From the NCBI RefSeq assembly GCF_934630535.1, contig NZ_CAKTVU010000010.1, forward strand, positions 1 through 64,000: a stretch of DNA of 64,000 nucleotides, written 5' to 3'. Each line of letters opens with the position of its first letter. The first letter of the stretch is position 1. This DNA comes from an uncultured Senegalimassilia sp. (GTDB taxonomy: Bacteria > Actinomycetota > Coriobacteriia > Coriobacteriales > Eggerthellaceae). The notes beneath the pieces were generated by a model that had not been told where the DNA came from, did not search any database, and was given only the letters and a program-made list of their open reading frames with translations. This document shows, one piece after another, positions 17,034 through 25,834 of this stretch. The position numbers and the translations under genes were made by a program.

Positions 17034-17888
17034 CTAACTTCCCTGTGCCGTAAGCACGACGCCCACGGTCTGAATAATCAGCTTCAAATCGCTCCATACG
17101 GAGCACTTCTTGATGTAAAGCAGGTCAAGGTCGACCCACTCGTCGAAAGTGATGGAGTCGCGGTTGCGGCGCGTCTGCCAATAACAGGTAAGGCCCGATT
17201 TGACCAGAAGCCTCTGGCGTTGGTAGTCGTCGTAAGTCGCAACCTCAGCCGGCAATGCGGGACGCGGGCCCACGATGCTCATATCCGCGCGTAGGACATT
17301 GATGAACTGTGGCAGCTCGTCGAGCGACAATTTGCGCAGCCACTTGCCAACGCGGGTGATGCGTGGGTCCTCAGCGATCTTAAACACCGGGCCGGTCTTC
17401 TCGTTGAGCTCCCTAAGCTCGGCGAGCCTGTCCTCGGCGTCCACGCACATGCTGCGGAACTTCAGCATCCGGAAAGTTCTGCCGTCCTTGCCCACTCGCT
17501 CCTGGCTGAAGAACACGGGGCCCTTCGGATCGTCGACCTTGATGAGGACCGCGATGATGACATACAGCCAGCAAAACACGATGAGCACCGCCGCACTGAA
17601 AACGATGTCGAACGCACGTTTAAGAAGGCGGTACGCCACCCTGTCCTCGATGCCGGTAACCGGCACACTCCCAAGCTCCTCCTTGAGGCGCCTGGCGCGC
17701 TCGGAGCTTTCGACTGAGCCCCCGCCGCCATTGATGTCGTACGCAAAGCCGCTACGAACAGTTTTCCGCCCCAAGTCGCCGTTGCCCGCCGTCGCTCGGC
17801 TGGCTTCGCCTGACGACGAATAGCGGAGGTCGGACCTTGCCTGCGCGGGTTCGCAAACGGCCGTAAAATCACTGGCCACTATGCGCAC
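17034..17888 (-). CDS. Initiating sugar (undecaprenyl-phosphate) transferase, intact copy
   Basis: A 284-residue bacterial sugar transferase. A disordered N-terminus of about 80 residues precedes one membrane segment (FDIVFSAAVLIVFCWLYVII), then the cytoplasmic catalytic region: DPKGPVFFSQERVGKDGRTF, MLKFRSM, DELPQFINVLRADMSIVGPR-P and LTCYWQTRRNRD. It transfers sugar-1-phosphate to undecaprenyl phosphate and starts the repeat unit. The first codon is GTG at 17888; a GTG at 17879 that forms a TAGTG stop-start overlap is an alternative. It is a paralogue of the truncated copy just upstream. Confidence 0.9.
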   Translation of the reverse strand: MRIVASDFTAVCEPAQARSDLRYSSSGEASRATAGNGDLGRKTVRSGFAYDINGGGGSVESSERARRLKEELGSVPVTGIEDRVAYRLLKRAFDIVFSAAVLIVFCWLYVIIAVLIKVDDPKGPVFFSQERVGKDGRTFRMLKFRSMCVDAEDRLAELRELNEKTGPVFKIAEDPRITRVGKWLRKLSLDELPQFINVLRADMSIVGPRPALPAEVATYDDYQRQRLLVKSGLTCYWQTRRNRDSITFDEWVDLDLLYIKKCSVWSDLKLIIQTVGVVLTAQGS

Positions 17889-18703
17889 ACCGCCCTAAAA
17901 ACAGGTTTTGCAAGAAATTGCCCCTCCATGCTGCCAACGCGTTTACAATTGAACCAAGAGATGCGGTGCATCCGCAGGCCGCTCGCAAAACAGCTCGTGG
18001 CCTGCGAAAACACCTTTTTCTTGTTCGTGCTAGATTTGGCGGGAAGCGCGAACGCACCCATAGATTCCTCAGAGAACTCCGGGCGCGTTTTTAATATGCG
18101 CAAAGGGATATCCGAACGGAGCACGTTGATGAACTGCGGCAGCTCGTCCAGGCTCAGCTTGCGCAGCCACTTGCCTACGCGGGTAATACGAGGATCCTCT
18201 GCAATCTTGAACACCGGGCCGGTCTTCTCATTAAGTTCTTTAAGCTCCGCCAGCTTCTCCTCGGCATCAACGCACATGCTGCGAAACTTCAGCATCTCGA
18301 ATTCGCGGCCGTTTTTGCCCACACGCTTCTGCTTGAAGAACACGGGGCCCTTGGGGTCGTCGACCTTGATCACGATGGCGATGACGACGAACAGCCAGCT
18401 CAGCAGCACGACAACCGCAGCGCTGAAAACGAAGTCGAAGACTCGCTTCACGAAGCGGTAGGCGATCCTATCATCGGTTCCCGTTATGGGTTCATCCCCG
18501 AGTTCCGCCTTCAGTTTCTCAGCGCGCTCAAGGTTTTCGCGACGACGCTCTTGCATCTTGAAATCGTAGACGGTGCCGCTACGCACGGTCTTGTTACCGA
18601 TCGAGCTTTTGCTGGCCGACGAGGTTTCCGGCATGGTCACGATGTTGCATTGCTCCCTGCGTTCCCCCATCGTTTCCTTAACAGCTGTAGCTTCCCCGGA
18701 CAT
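17879..18703 (-). pseudogene. Truncated paralogue of the initiating sugar transferase with a foreign tail
   Basis: The frame encodes 274 residues. Residues 1 to about 199 closely parallel the downstream sugar transferase, including the membrane helix and LDELPQFINVLRSD, but identity stops there. The essential DMSIVGPRP block and everything after it are replaced by about 75 unrelated residues (ILKTRPEFSEESMGAFALPA onward) ending at 17879. The coding sequence therefore looks cut by a deletion or recombination near 18105. The product lacks the motif that binds the polyprenyl phosphate and sugar nucleotide and is probably inactive as a transferase. Its 3' part may carry regulatory sequence for the intact gene. 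Confidence 0.8.
17971..18005. repeat. Hairpin in the replaced tail of the truncated sugar transferase
   Basis: Inverted arms CGCAGGCC and GGCCTGCG, about 18 nt apart, lie inside the non-homologous tail just before the intact sugar transferase gene. There is no T-run, so it is not a normal terminator. It could pause polymerase within the operon or be a scar of the rearrangement. Confidence 0.3.
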
Positions 18704-18777
18704 TACGAATGCGCCATCCCATACGCCAGCGTCTCCAACAGCGCCATTGCGCCCGTCATCGACACCCGCGTCGTCAT
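18703..18777 (-). CDS. Possible 24-residue small protein in the LoaP-transferase gap
   Basis: A short frame MTTRVSMTGAMALLETLAYG (24 residues in all) begins with ATG at 18777, has GGGAA upstream, and ends in TAA that overlaps the following ATG at 18703 (TAATG). The stop-start overlap would suit translational coupling to the sugar transferase frame. There is no homology evidence and it may be a leader peptide or chance. Confidence 0.3.
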   Translation of the reverse strand: MTTRVSMTGAMALLETLAYGMAHS

Positions 18778-18809
18778 TCCGTATTCCCTTTTCAACCTGT
18801 TCTTGCTGC

Positions 18810-19346
18810 TCACTTTTCCCTGCCCATTAGTTTGCCTTGGGTTTTGCTTACCATTTGCAGGCCTGCTTGGGCTCGCACGGTGCGGCCGCCCATCGGCATT
18901 TCCAGATACGCTAGGCGCTTGCGGTGATTCACCTTGCGCACCCAGTCTTCCCTGCCCTTTAGCGGGCCCTCCACGATCACCAGCTTGCCGTTTTCCATGT
19001 AGCCCACGGATTCCCCAACGGTTCGCTGGTCTTTTTGGGTGACCTTCTGCACCCACGCTTGCTCGCCTTCGGTCAGGGGGATGAATGCGTTGTCGTTTCC
19101 CAGGATCTTGGTGAGGCTTCTCACGCGCCGCAGCTTGTCGGCCAGCTCGTCGACCTGCGACGTCACGCAGATCAGATAGCCGGGGAACAAGCACTCCTTC
19201 AAAGCCCTCCAGGTGCCATCGGCCTGCCTTTTGCCGGTCAGGTACTGCGGGACGAAGCATTCGTCCAGCACGTCCTCGGCTGCCTGCTTGATGTCGCTGC
19301 ATGCCTTCTTCTCGCGGCCGGTCTCAACTTGCACGACGTACCACAT
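18810..19346 (-). CDS. loaP: LoaP-like transcription antiterminator (NusG paralogue)
   Basis: A 178-residue NusG paralogue with an N-terminal NGN domain (MWYVVQVETGREKKACSDIK, FVPQYLTGKRQADGTWRALK, ECLFPGYLICVT) and a C-terminal KOW domain (VGYMENGKLVIVEGPLKGRE, then VNHRKRLAYLEM). Specialised NusG paralogues of the LoaP type stand at the head of long polysaccharide or polyketide operons and stop premature termination after binding a leader RNA hairpin. It is the first gene of the EPS operon here, which fits. The ATG at 19346 gives the standard NusG start; the frame continues to 19394. Confidence 0.88.
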   Translation of the reverse strand: MWYVVQVETGREKKACSDIKQAAEDVLDECFVPQYLTGKRQADGTWRALKECLFPGYLICVTSQVDELADKLRRVRSLTKILGNDNAFIPLTEGEQAWVQKVTQKDQRTVGESVGYMENGKLVIVEGPLKGREDWVRKVNHRKRLAYLEMPMGGRTVRAQAGLQMVSKTQGKLMGREK

Positions 19347-19640
19347 GGCCGCCCCTTTCCGCTTGGCTTCCTGATTTTGGGAAGGCTTCGCCAACCCGCC
19401 ATGGACGTGCGCGGGTGACTATTGGAAAACGCATTCATTCCCCTGGCACCAACGAGCATCGAACGCGATGCTGTTCAGGGCACCCAGGTATGGTGCAGGC
19501 CGCAGCGCCTAGGGCGCACAGGCCTACGGAAAACGCGCTGATGGGGTTTCGCCACCATGTCGGTGGCACGACATCTTTTGCGATGCGGTGGCCCCGACAC
19601 GATGCAGGAAACGGGCCATCGGCTTGTTTTCCATCACGCA
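19347..19640 (-). promoter_or_regulatory. Structured leader of the polysaccharide operon
   Basis: About 290 nt upstream of loaP without a convincing gene. It contains two clear hairpins: GCATCG-N4-CGATGC at 19456-19471, enclosed by CCCTG (19441-19445) and CAGGG (19476-19480), and CCACC-N5-GGTGG at 19552-19566. LoaP-family proteins bind a short RNA hairpin in the leader of their target operon, so one of these could be the recruitment element. No sequence consensus was tested. Confidence 0.45.
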
Positions 19641-19672
19641 ATAATACACGAGAATGTATTTACTGCTGTAAA
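19641..19672 (-). promoter_or_regulatory. Candidate promoter of the polysaccharide operon
   Basis: Reading the minus strand, TTTACA (19667-19672) could be a -35 box and GTGTAT (19644-19649, 17-nt spacer) or TATTAT (19641-19646, 20-nt spacer) a -10 box. The inverted repeat TTTAC-N4-GTAAA at 19659-19672 overlaps the -35 and could be an operator. Spacing is not ideal, so this is only a candidate. The gap continues to 20028 toward the divergent kinase gene. Confidence 0.4.
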
Positions 19673-19978
19673 GAATCTGTTACGCCCCCCTACATCTTCG
19701 CATGCTATGTCCCAAGAGCGCGTCTTTCTGCAATAAACGCGCTTTTATGTGGCTCTTTATGAAACCCGTTTCATATCGGGCGGAGGGGCGCCACGGACAC
19801 GGCACGCGGGGGCCGCTTCCGCTTACCCCCACTGACGTTTTCGCGCTTCCCCTGCCGCCATCTGCATGGTTTCGCCAGCGGCCTGCTAAACGGCCTGTTG
19901 GGGTGCCCCCCGCGCAGGCTGCGCGATTTCCGCGTCCTTTGCTGGGGCCGCTCCCCTCGTATTCCCCGGTTCATCTGC

Positions 19979-19984
19979 TAGAAT
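19979..19984 (+). promoter_or_regulatory. Candidate -10 box of the hybrid kinase gene
   Basis: TAGAAT at 19979-19984, 45 bp before the TTG start of the kinase, resembles a -10 hexamer. The expected -35 position shows only a poor match, so an activator may be needed. The remaining 19.69-19.97 kb sequence shows no gene. Confidence 0.3.
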
Positions 19985-20028
19985 CGCTTGTGCATCGCTT
20001 CTGTGCTTTTTACTTGGGGGAGACCGCC

Positions 20029-22854
20029 TTGAAACACTTGTACACGCTCCGCGCCGTTGGCCGACGCGCCGCCGCGCTTGCGTTGAGCGCGGTACTGGCC
20101 GTCACCTGCATCTCGCTGGCGCCGCTTGGCCTGGCATCCGCCCATGCCGAAGCGGCTGACGTCCCTTCCCAATCCAACGCCCCCGAAATCAAAACCGTGC
20201 GCGTGGGCTGGCTGCTGAACAACCAGGGCTTCCAGACCGGCACGCCCGGCGACTACCTGTCCGGCTGGGGCTACGAGTACCTGCAAACGCTGTCCTACTA
20301 CACCCCCGGCTGGAAATACGAGTACGTCACCGGCACCTTCCCCGAGCTTATACAGAAGCTCAAGGACGGCGAGATCGACCTCATGCCCAACATCTCCTAC
20401 ACCTCCGAGCGCGCCGAGAAGCTGCTGTTCTCGTCGAACCCTCAGGGCATGGAGCACTACTACATCTACGCGAAACCCACCAACGATGCGCTGGGAGCGG
20501 GCGACCCGGCCGCGCTCGACGGCCTGACCATCGGCGCCAACCCAGGCGTCGTGCAAACCGAAGTGGGCAAGCAGTGGATCGAGAACCAGGGCATCACCTG
20601 CGACTATCGGTATTACAGCAGCGGCAACGAGCTGTTCGACGCGCTTTCCTCCGGCCAGGTGGACGCCATCATCATGAACGACACCATCTCGTCAAACGAC
20701 GCCATGCCCGTGTTCTCCGTGGGCGAGAGCAACTACTACTTCGCCGTGCCCAAATCGCGCCAGGACCTCATGGACGACATCAACGCCGCCATGACCATGC
20801 TCAGAAGCACCAACCCGCGCTACAACGACGAGGTGAAGGCGCGCTACTCCGCGCGCGACAGCGGCTCGGCGGCGCTGACCGGCCCCGAGTCCGCCTGGCT
20901 TGCCGACCACGGCAACGCCATCACCGTCGGGTACCTGGACAACCTGCTGCCGTTCTCCAACCAGGGCCAGGACGGGCAGATGGAGGGCTCGCTTTCCGCC
21001 CTGGTGGCCACCTTGAGAGAGCAGTTCGGCATCACGGTGAACGAGGTGGCGTTCGAGTCGAACGAGGAGCTGACCGACGCACTGCGCGACGGCAGCATCG
21101 ACGTGGCCATGCCCATCAACAGGGACTATTGGCTTGCCGAGCAGGCCGGGTTCATCCAGTCGTCCATGATGAGCACCACCTCGCTCGTGGCCATCTACGC
21201 AGGCGGCAACCTTGATGACGCGCTGAAGAACATCGCGTACCACGACCGCTCGCTGCTGGACAGCATCGACCTGAAGGTGCGCTACCCCGAGGCCACCATC
21301 ACGCAATACCCCGACGCCCGTGCGTGCATCGATGCCATCAAGGCAGGCAAGTCGACATGCATGATCATGACCGTCACCGGGCTTGACACGCTGCGCGACC
21401 AAGTCGACCTGGGGAACCTTGTCACCTACGAGATGCCCAAGAGCATCGCGCTGGCCTGCTGGCTGCGGCAAGGCGACGCGCAGCTGCTCAGCATCGTGAA
21501 CAAGGGCATCGTCAACGCTGCCGACGACATCGCGGCAAGCGCGTATTCGCATTATTCCTACTCGGACGATCGATCCGACTTCGCCAAGTTCGTCGAACGT
21601 TACCGCGTGTCCATACTCACGCTGATCGGCCTGCTGCTTGCGGGCACGATCGCCGTCCTTGCGTGGTCGCTGCACAGCGCACGCGAGGCACAGCGCAGGG
21701 CGCAAGAGGCAAACGCCGCCAAAACCGCGTTCCTCTCCCGCATGAGCCACGACATCCGCACGCCGCTCAACGGCATCCTGGGGCTTTTGGAGATCAGCGA
21801 CCAGCACCCCGACGACGCCGAGGCCAATAGCGAAGACCGCGCGAAGGCCAAGGTGGCGGCCAATCACCTGCTCACGCTGATCAACGACATCCTGGAGATG
21901 AGCAAGATCGAGGACCGCGCCGTGGTGCTTGAGCATGTGCCGTTCAACCTGACGGACCTGTGCCGCGACCTGTACGTGCTGGGGCAGATCCGCGCCAAAA
22001 GCCGCGACGTCACGCTGACCACCAGCGGCCCGGACACCTTCGCCTATCCCGACGTGTACGGCAGCCCCCTGCACGTGCGCCGCGTGTTCCTGAACCTGGT
22101 GGAGAACTGCATCAAGTACAACAAGCCTGGCGGCACCGTGCACTGCACGGGCGAGATGATGGACCTGGTCGGGGACAAGGTCGTCTACCGCTTCACCGTC
22201 AGCGACACGGGCATCGGCATGTCGCCGGAGTTCCTCAAGCACCTGTTCGAGCCGTTCGCGCAGGCCAACGACAACGCGCGCAGCAACTACCAGGGCACGG
22301 GCATGGGCATGCCCATCGTGAAGGCACTGGTGAAGAGCATGGGCGGCAGCATTTCCGTGGAAAGCGAGCTGGGGCGCGGCACCACGTTCACCGTGGACCT
22401 GCCGTTCACGATCAACCGCTGCCCTGAGAAGGCCGCGGAAGCGGCGGCGGACGCCGCGGATTGCGACATTTGCGGCATGAGCATCATGCTGGTCGAGGAC
22501 AACGAGCTGAACACCGAGATCGCCCGGACGCTGCTGGAGAACGAAGGCGCGCTGGTCACCACCGCCGCCGACGGCAAGGAGGCGCTCGAGCTGTTCCGCG
22601 ACAAACCCGCCGGCGCCTTCGACGCCATCCTCATGGACGTCATGATGCCCGAGATGAACGGCTACGAGGCCACGCGCGCCATCCGCCTATGCGACAAGCC
22701 CGACGCCGCCGACGTGCCCATCATCGCCATGACCGCCAACGCCTTCGCCGAGGACGTGGAGCGCGCCAAGGAGTCCGGCATGAACGACCACCTGTCCAAG
22801 CCGATCGAGCTGGAGAAGCTGAAGGCCACGCTGGCGAAGTATCGGGTGAGGTAA
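20029..22854 (+). CDS. Hybrid sensor histidine kinase with two extracellular solute-binding domains
   Basis: A 941-residue exported sensor. A signal peptide is followed by two SBP_bac_3-type periplasmic binding domains (about residues 58-290, VGWLLNNQGFQT start; and about 295-520, ITVGYLDNLLPFSNQGQ start). A transmembrane helix lies at about 527-548, then HisKA (SRMSHDIRTPLNGILG, phospho-accepting His574), HATPase (NLVENCIKYN, DTGIGMSPEFL, GTGMGMPIVKALV) and a receiver domain (VEDNELNTEIA, ILMDVMMPEMNGY, Asp870). The TTG at 20029 is chosen because GGGGGAG lies about 7 nt upstream and the signal peptide follows; the open frame to 19702 is upstream noise. It lies upstream of the cytochrome/reductase genes and may sense their acceptor (inference). 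No separate output regulator is adjacent. Confidence 0.92.
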   Translation: MKHLYTLRAVGRRAAALALSAVLAVTCISLAPLGLASAHAEAADVPSQSNAPEIKTVRVGWLLNNQGFQTGTPGDYLSGWGYEYLQTLSYYTPGWKYEYVTGTFPELIQKLKDGEIDLMPNISYTSERAEKLLFSSNPQGMEHYYIYAKPTNDALGAGDPAALDGLTIGANPGVVQTEVGKQWIENQGITCDYRYYSSGNELFDALSSGQVDAIIMNDTISSNDAMPVFSVGESNYYFAVPKSRQDLMDDINAAMTMLRSTNPRYNDEVKARYSARDSGSAALTGPESAWLADHGNAITVGYLDNLLPFSNQGQDGQMEGSLSALVATLREQFGITVNEVAFESNEELTDALRDGSIDVAMPINRDYWLAEQAGFIQSSMMSTTSLVAIYAGGNLDDALKNIAYHDRSLLDSIDLKVRYPEATITQYPDARACIDAIKAGKSTCMIMTVTGLDTLRDQVDLGNLVTYEMPKSIALACWLRQGDAQLLSIVNKGIVNAADDIAASAYSHYSYSDDRSDFAKFVERYRVSILTLIGLLLAGTIAVLAWSLHSAREAQRRAQEANAAKTAFLSRMSHDIRTPLNGILGLLEISDQHPDDAEANSEDRAKAKVAANHLLTLINDILEMSKIEDRAVVLEHVPFNLTDLCRDLYVLGQIRAKSRDVTLTTSGPDTFAYPDVYGSPLHVRRVFLNLVENCIKYNKPGGTVHCTGEMMDLVGDKVVYRFTVSDTGIGMSPEFLKHLFEPFAQANDNARSNYQGTGMGMPIVKALVKSMGGSISVESELGRGTTFTVDLPFTINRCPEKAAEAAADAADCDICGMSIMLVEDNELNTEIARTLLENEGALVTTAADGKEALELFRDKPAGAFDAILMDVMMPEMNGYEATRAIRLCDKPDAADVPIIAMTANAFAEDVERAKESGMNDHLSKPIELEKLKATLAKYRVR

Positions 22855-23079
22855 CGCACGGGCGCGCGTCGGGCTTGCCGCGTCGGATGCCCAAGCGCCA
22901 ACTTGCGGCGCGGCGGTAGGCGCGCCTCAGCCTCCTTCCCTACCCCCTTCGCCACCTTCTTCACCTGCGGAAACGCTGATATACCCTACTCCATGCGATT
23001 CTTTTGCCCGGGTGTTTTCCCTATTCTTTTCCCTGCTCGCACGTAGCAAGAGAAAAGGAATTCAAGGAGAGGAGAACAT

Positions 23080-23778
23080 GTGAGCGAGAACGAGAATGCG
23101 CCTGCGCCGAAGCGCGCGCGGCGCGGGGCCATCGTGGGCGGCGTGGTCGCGGTCGTCGTGGTGGTTGCCGCGATCGGGGCGTTCGTCTGGCACGGGCAGC
23201 CCAGCTTCTGCAACGCCATCTGCCACACGCCGATGGACGGCTACCTGGAAACCTACGAGGCGACGCCCGGGCAACCCGCAACCGACAAGTGGGGCAACCC
23301 CGTGGCCGACGCGTCCGGCATGCTGTCCGCCGTGCACCGCACCAACAGCAGCGACGCTAACTGCCTGACCTGCCATCAGCCCGTCATGAGCGAGCAGATC
23401 AACGAGGGCATGGAATGGCTCGGCGGCAACTACACGCTGGTGGCCACCGACGGCAACCCCGACGGTGTGCTCACCGAGCGCAACACCGACCAGCTGACCG
23501 AGGCGCGCGGCGTCGAGGGCGACCAGTTCTGCCTGAACAAGGACTGCCACAACATGACGCGCGAGGACCTGACCGCCATGACCGAGGTCAAGACCGACAA
23601 CCCCGCCATCAGGATCCGCAACCCGCATTCCTGGCAGCACGGCCAGCAGGCCTGCACCGATTGCCATAAGGCGCACCGCGCCAGCGTGCTCACCTGCACG
23701 CAGTGCCACGCCGACATGCAGGTCCCCGAGGGCTGGATTTCCGCCCAAGAAGCGAAACTGCTTCCCAACCAGGCCTAA
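23080..23778 (+). CDS. Membrane-anchored multiheme cytochrome c (NapC/NirT-NrfH or cytochrome c3-like)
   Basis: A 232-residue protein with an N-terminal membrane anchor (residues about 16-37) and five possible heme sites: CNAICH (44-49, CX3CH), CLTCH (95-99), CLNKDCH (151-157, CX4CH), CTDCH (192-196) and CTQCH (206-210). Such proteins take electrons from menaquinol and pass them to an exported reductase. The GTG at 23080 has GGAGAGGAG upstream; the ATG just before runs into a stop. The FAD reductase gene follows after 20 nt, so the two form an operon. Confidence 0.9.
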   Translation: MSENENAPAPKRARRGAIVGGVVAVVVVVAAIGAFVWHGQPSFCNAICHTPMDGYLETYEATPGQPATDKWGNPVADASGMLSAVHRTNSSDANCLTCHQPVMSEQINEGMEWLGGNYTLVATDGNPDGVLTERNTDQLTEARGVEGDQFCLNKDCHNMTREDLTAMTEVKTDNPAIRIRNPHSWQHGQQACTDCHKAHRASVLTCTQCHADMQVPEGWISAQEAKLLPNQA

Positions 23779-23798
23779 CGCGAAACAGGAGCAACCAT

Positions 23799-25514
23799 AT
23801 GAGCAATAAGACGTTAAGCCGCCGAAGCTTCCTCACCGGCTTCGGCGCAGCAGGCGCCCTGGCTGCCGCAGGCGCGCTGACGGGCTGCGGCGCCCCCGCC
23901 GTGACCACGAAGGAGGACCTGGAGCGCCAGAAGGCCGCCGAGAAGGCCGATTGGTGCGAGAAGCCGGCCGTCCCGCAGAAGGTCGCCGAAACCTTCGACG
24001 CCGACGTGGTCGTGGTCGGCGCCGGCAACGGCGGCATGGTGGCCGCCACCACCGCGGCGCAGGCGGGCGCGAAGGTCATCGTTCTGGAGGCGTCCAACGG
24101 CCTGGCATGTGCACGCGAGGCCATCGGCGCGCTGAACTCCAAGCTGGCCGGCGAGCACACCGAGGACGTGGCGAAGCTCATCAACTACGCCAGCCAGGTC
24201 GAATCCGGCGACATCAACCCGCCGCTGTACCGCACCTGGGCCGAGAAGTCCGGCGAGATGATCGAGTGGATGGCCGAGACGTTGGCGCCGCTGGGAATGG
24301 TGTTCCCGTTCGAATGGCACAAGCCCGACGACGAGCATGCCTACTACCCGGCCATGTGCTACAACCCCTGCCTGGGCGAGTACAACCCCGACGGCCCGAA
24401 CTACACCGCCTACATGCACGTTAAAATGCTGCAGCAGGTGTTCGAGGGCCTGGGCGGCGAGATCAAGTTCCTCACGCCCGCCGAGCAGCTGATTCAGGAC
24501 GCTGACGGCCGCGTGACCGGCGTGTATGCCACGCAGGCCGACGGCAGCTACATCAAGATCAACGTGGCGAAGGGCGTCATCCTGTGCACCGGCGGTTACG
24601 GCGCCAACGACGAGATGCTCGAGGCCCTGCAGCCCGGCGTGACCGACTGGTGCGTCACCGGCAGCGCCACGTGCGAGAAGGGCCAGGGCATCAAGATGGC
24701 CCTGTGGGCCGGCGGCCAGCTTGAGGCCGGCGGCGGCTCGATGATCTGGAACCGCGGCGGCATGACCGACGACACCACGTTCGGCAAGCCCTACAACGGC
24801 GAGCTGTTCATCATGGGAAGCCAGCCCTACCTGCACGTGAACACGCGCGGCGAGCGCTTCATGAACGAGGACCAGTGCTACCCCATGAGCTACGCCATGG
24901 GCTGCAACCAGCCCGGCCACTACAGCTGGGAAGTGTTCGACGGCAAGTACTACGAGGACGCCGAGCGCTTCGATACCTGCGGCTGCTCGCGCATCGTGCC
25001 GGCGCCGTCGGGGACCGCGTTCAACGCCGACGTGTACAGCCTTGAAGCGGTCGGCAAGGACAACCTCGACAACTTCTGGATCGGCCCGGCGCTGGAGAAG
25101 GGCGTGCTGAAGAAGGCCGACACGCTTGAGGGGCTGGCCGACATCATGGGCTTCACCGGCGAGGAGAAGAAGACGTTCCTGGCCACGGTCGAGCGCTACA
25201 ACAAGCTGTACGAGCAGGGCGAGGACGTGGACTTCGGCAAGCCGATGTACCGCATGAGCTCCGTGACGCAGCCGCCGTTCTTCGCGGCGCGCATCGCCGG
25301 CACCATGCTCGTGACTCTCCACGGCGTGATCACCGACACGAACAGCCAGCCGCTGCGCGAGGACGGCAGCGTCATCGAGGGCCTGTACGTGTGCGGCAAC
25401 GACCAGGGCGGATTCTATCCACACAACTACCCGAGCAACTTCACGGGCATCAACGCCGGCCGCACGGCCACGTTCGCCCGCATCGCCGCCAAGCACGTCT
25501 GCGGCGTGGAGTAG
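23799..25514 (+). CDS. Tat-exported FAD-dependent fumarate-reductase-like flavoprotein
   Basis: A 571-residue FAD-binding protein 2 family member. The N-terminus has a twin-arginine signal (LSRRSFLTG) ending in a lipobox-like LTGC (Cys30), so a Tat-exported lipoprotein is likely. The FAD-binding Rossmann motif follows (DVVVVGAGNGGMVAATTAAQ), then family motifs VILCTGGYGAND and a C-terminal GLYVCGNDQGGFYPHNYPSN-FTG substrate/FAD region. Relatives reduce fumarate, urocanate, cinnamates or catechols, so the acceptor cannot be named. It should receive electrons from the cytochrome encoded directly upstream. The ATG at 23799 begins the signal peptide. Confidence 0.88.
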   Translation: MSNKTLSRRSFLTGFGAAGALAAAGALTGCGAPAVTTKEDLERQKAAEKADWCEKPAVPQKVAETFDADVVVVGAGNGGMVAATTAAQAGAKVIVLEASNGLACAREAIGALNSKLAGEHTEDVAKLINYASQVESGDINPPLYRTWAEKSGEMIEWMAETLAPLGMVFPFEWHKPDDEHAYYPAMCYNPCLGEYNPDGPNYTAYMHVKMLQQVFEGLGGEIKFLTPAEQLIQDADGRVTGVYATQADGSYIKINVAKGVILCTGGYGANDEMLEALQPGVTDWCVTGSATCEKGQGIKMALWAGGQLEAGGGSMIWNRGGMTDDTTFGKPYNGELFIMGSQPYLHVNTRGERFMNEDQCYPMSYAMGCNQPGHYSWEVFDGKYYEDAERFDTCGCSRIVPAPSGTAFNADVYSLEAVGKDNLDNFWIGPALEKGVLKKADTLEGLADIMGFTGEEKKTFLATVERYNKLYEQGEDVDFGKPMYRMSSVTQPPFFAARIAGTMLVTLHGVITDTNSQPLREDGSVIEGLYVCGNDQGGFYPHNYPSNFTGINAGRTATFARIAAKHVCGVE

Positions 25515-25662
25515 GAAGCGGAGCGCGAGGTGCGGGCGCTCGCGAGGCGCGCGGGGCCGGGGCCCACGGGGCATAGCAGGATTGAGCGATGCCGGATTTG
25601 GGTTTGCCCCGCGTGCTTGCGCGCGGCGAGAGCGGGAGCGAACGCGCGGAAACGCTTGCAGG

Positions 25663-25687
25663 GGGCGTCCTTCGGGGCGCCCTTTTT
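25663..25687 (+). terminator. Rho-independent terminator after the FAD reductase
   Basis: Stem GGGCGTCC (25663-25670), TTCG loop, GGGCGCCC (25675-25682), then TTTTT (25683-25687). It ends the plus-strand cytochrome/reductase transcript 150 bp downstream, ahead of the convergent LuxR gene. The rest of 25515-25834 shows no gene. Confidence 0.85.
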
Positions 25688-25834
25688 AGGTTTGGAGAGC
25701 GGGAGCGCGCCGCATTGCCGACGTGCCAGCCGCACATGCAAGCGGGGTTCCCACCGTGAGTTTTGCGTGCGACAAGCATTTAGCATGTCGCGCGCTTTTC
25801 GTTTTGGGATAGGTTTGCGGGGTGCGATTCGGGA

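Noticed and set aside
19526..19641. Small leader proteins (about 36 and 68 residues) in the polysaccharide leader
   Set aside because: No ribosome-binding site near either start, and hairpins dominate the region; more likely an untranslated leader.
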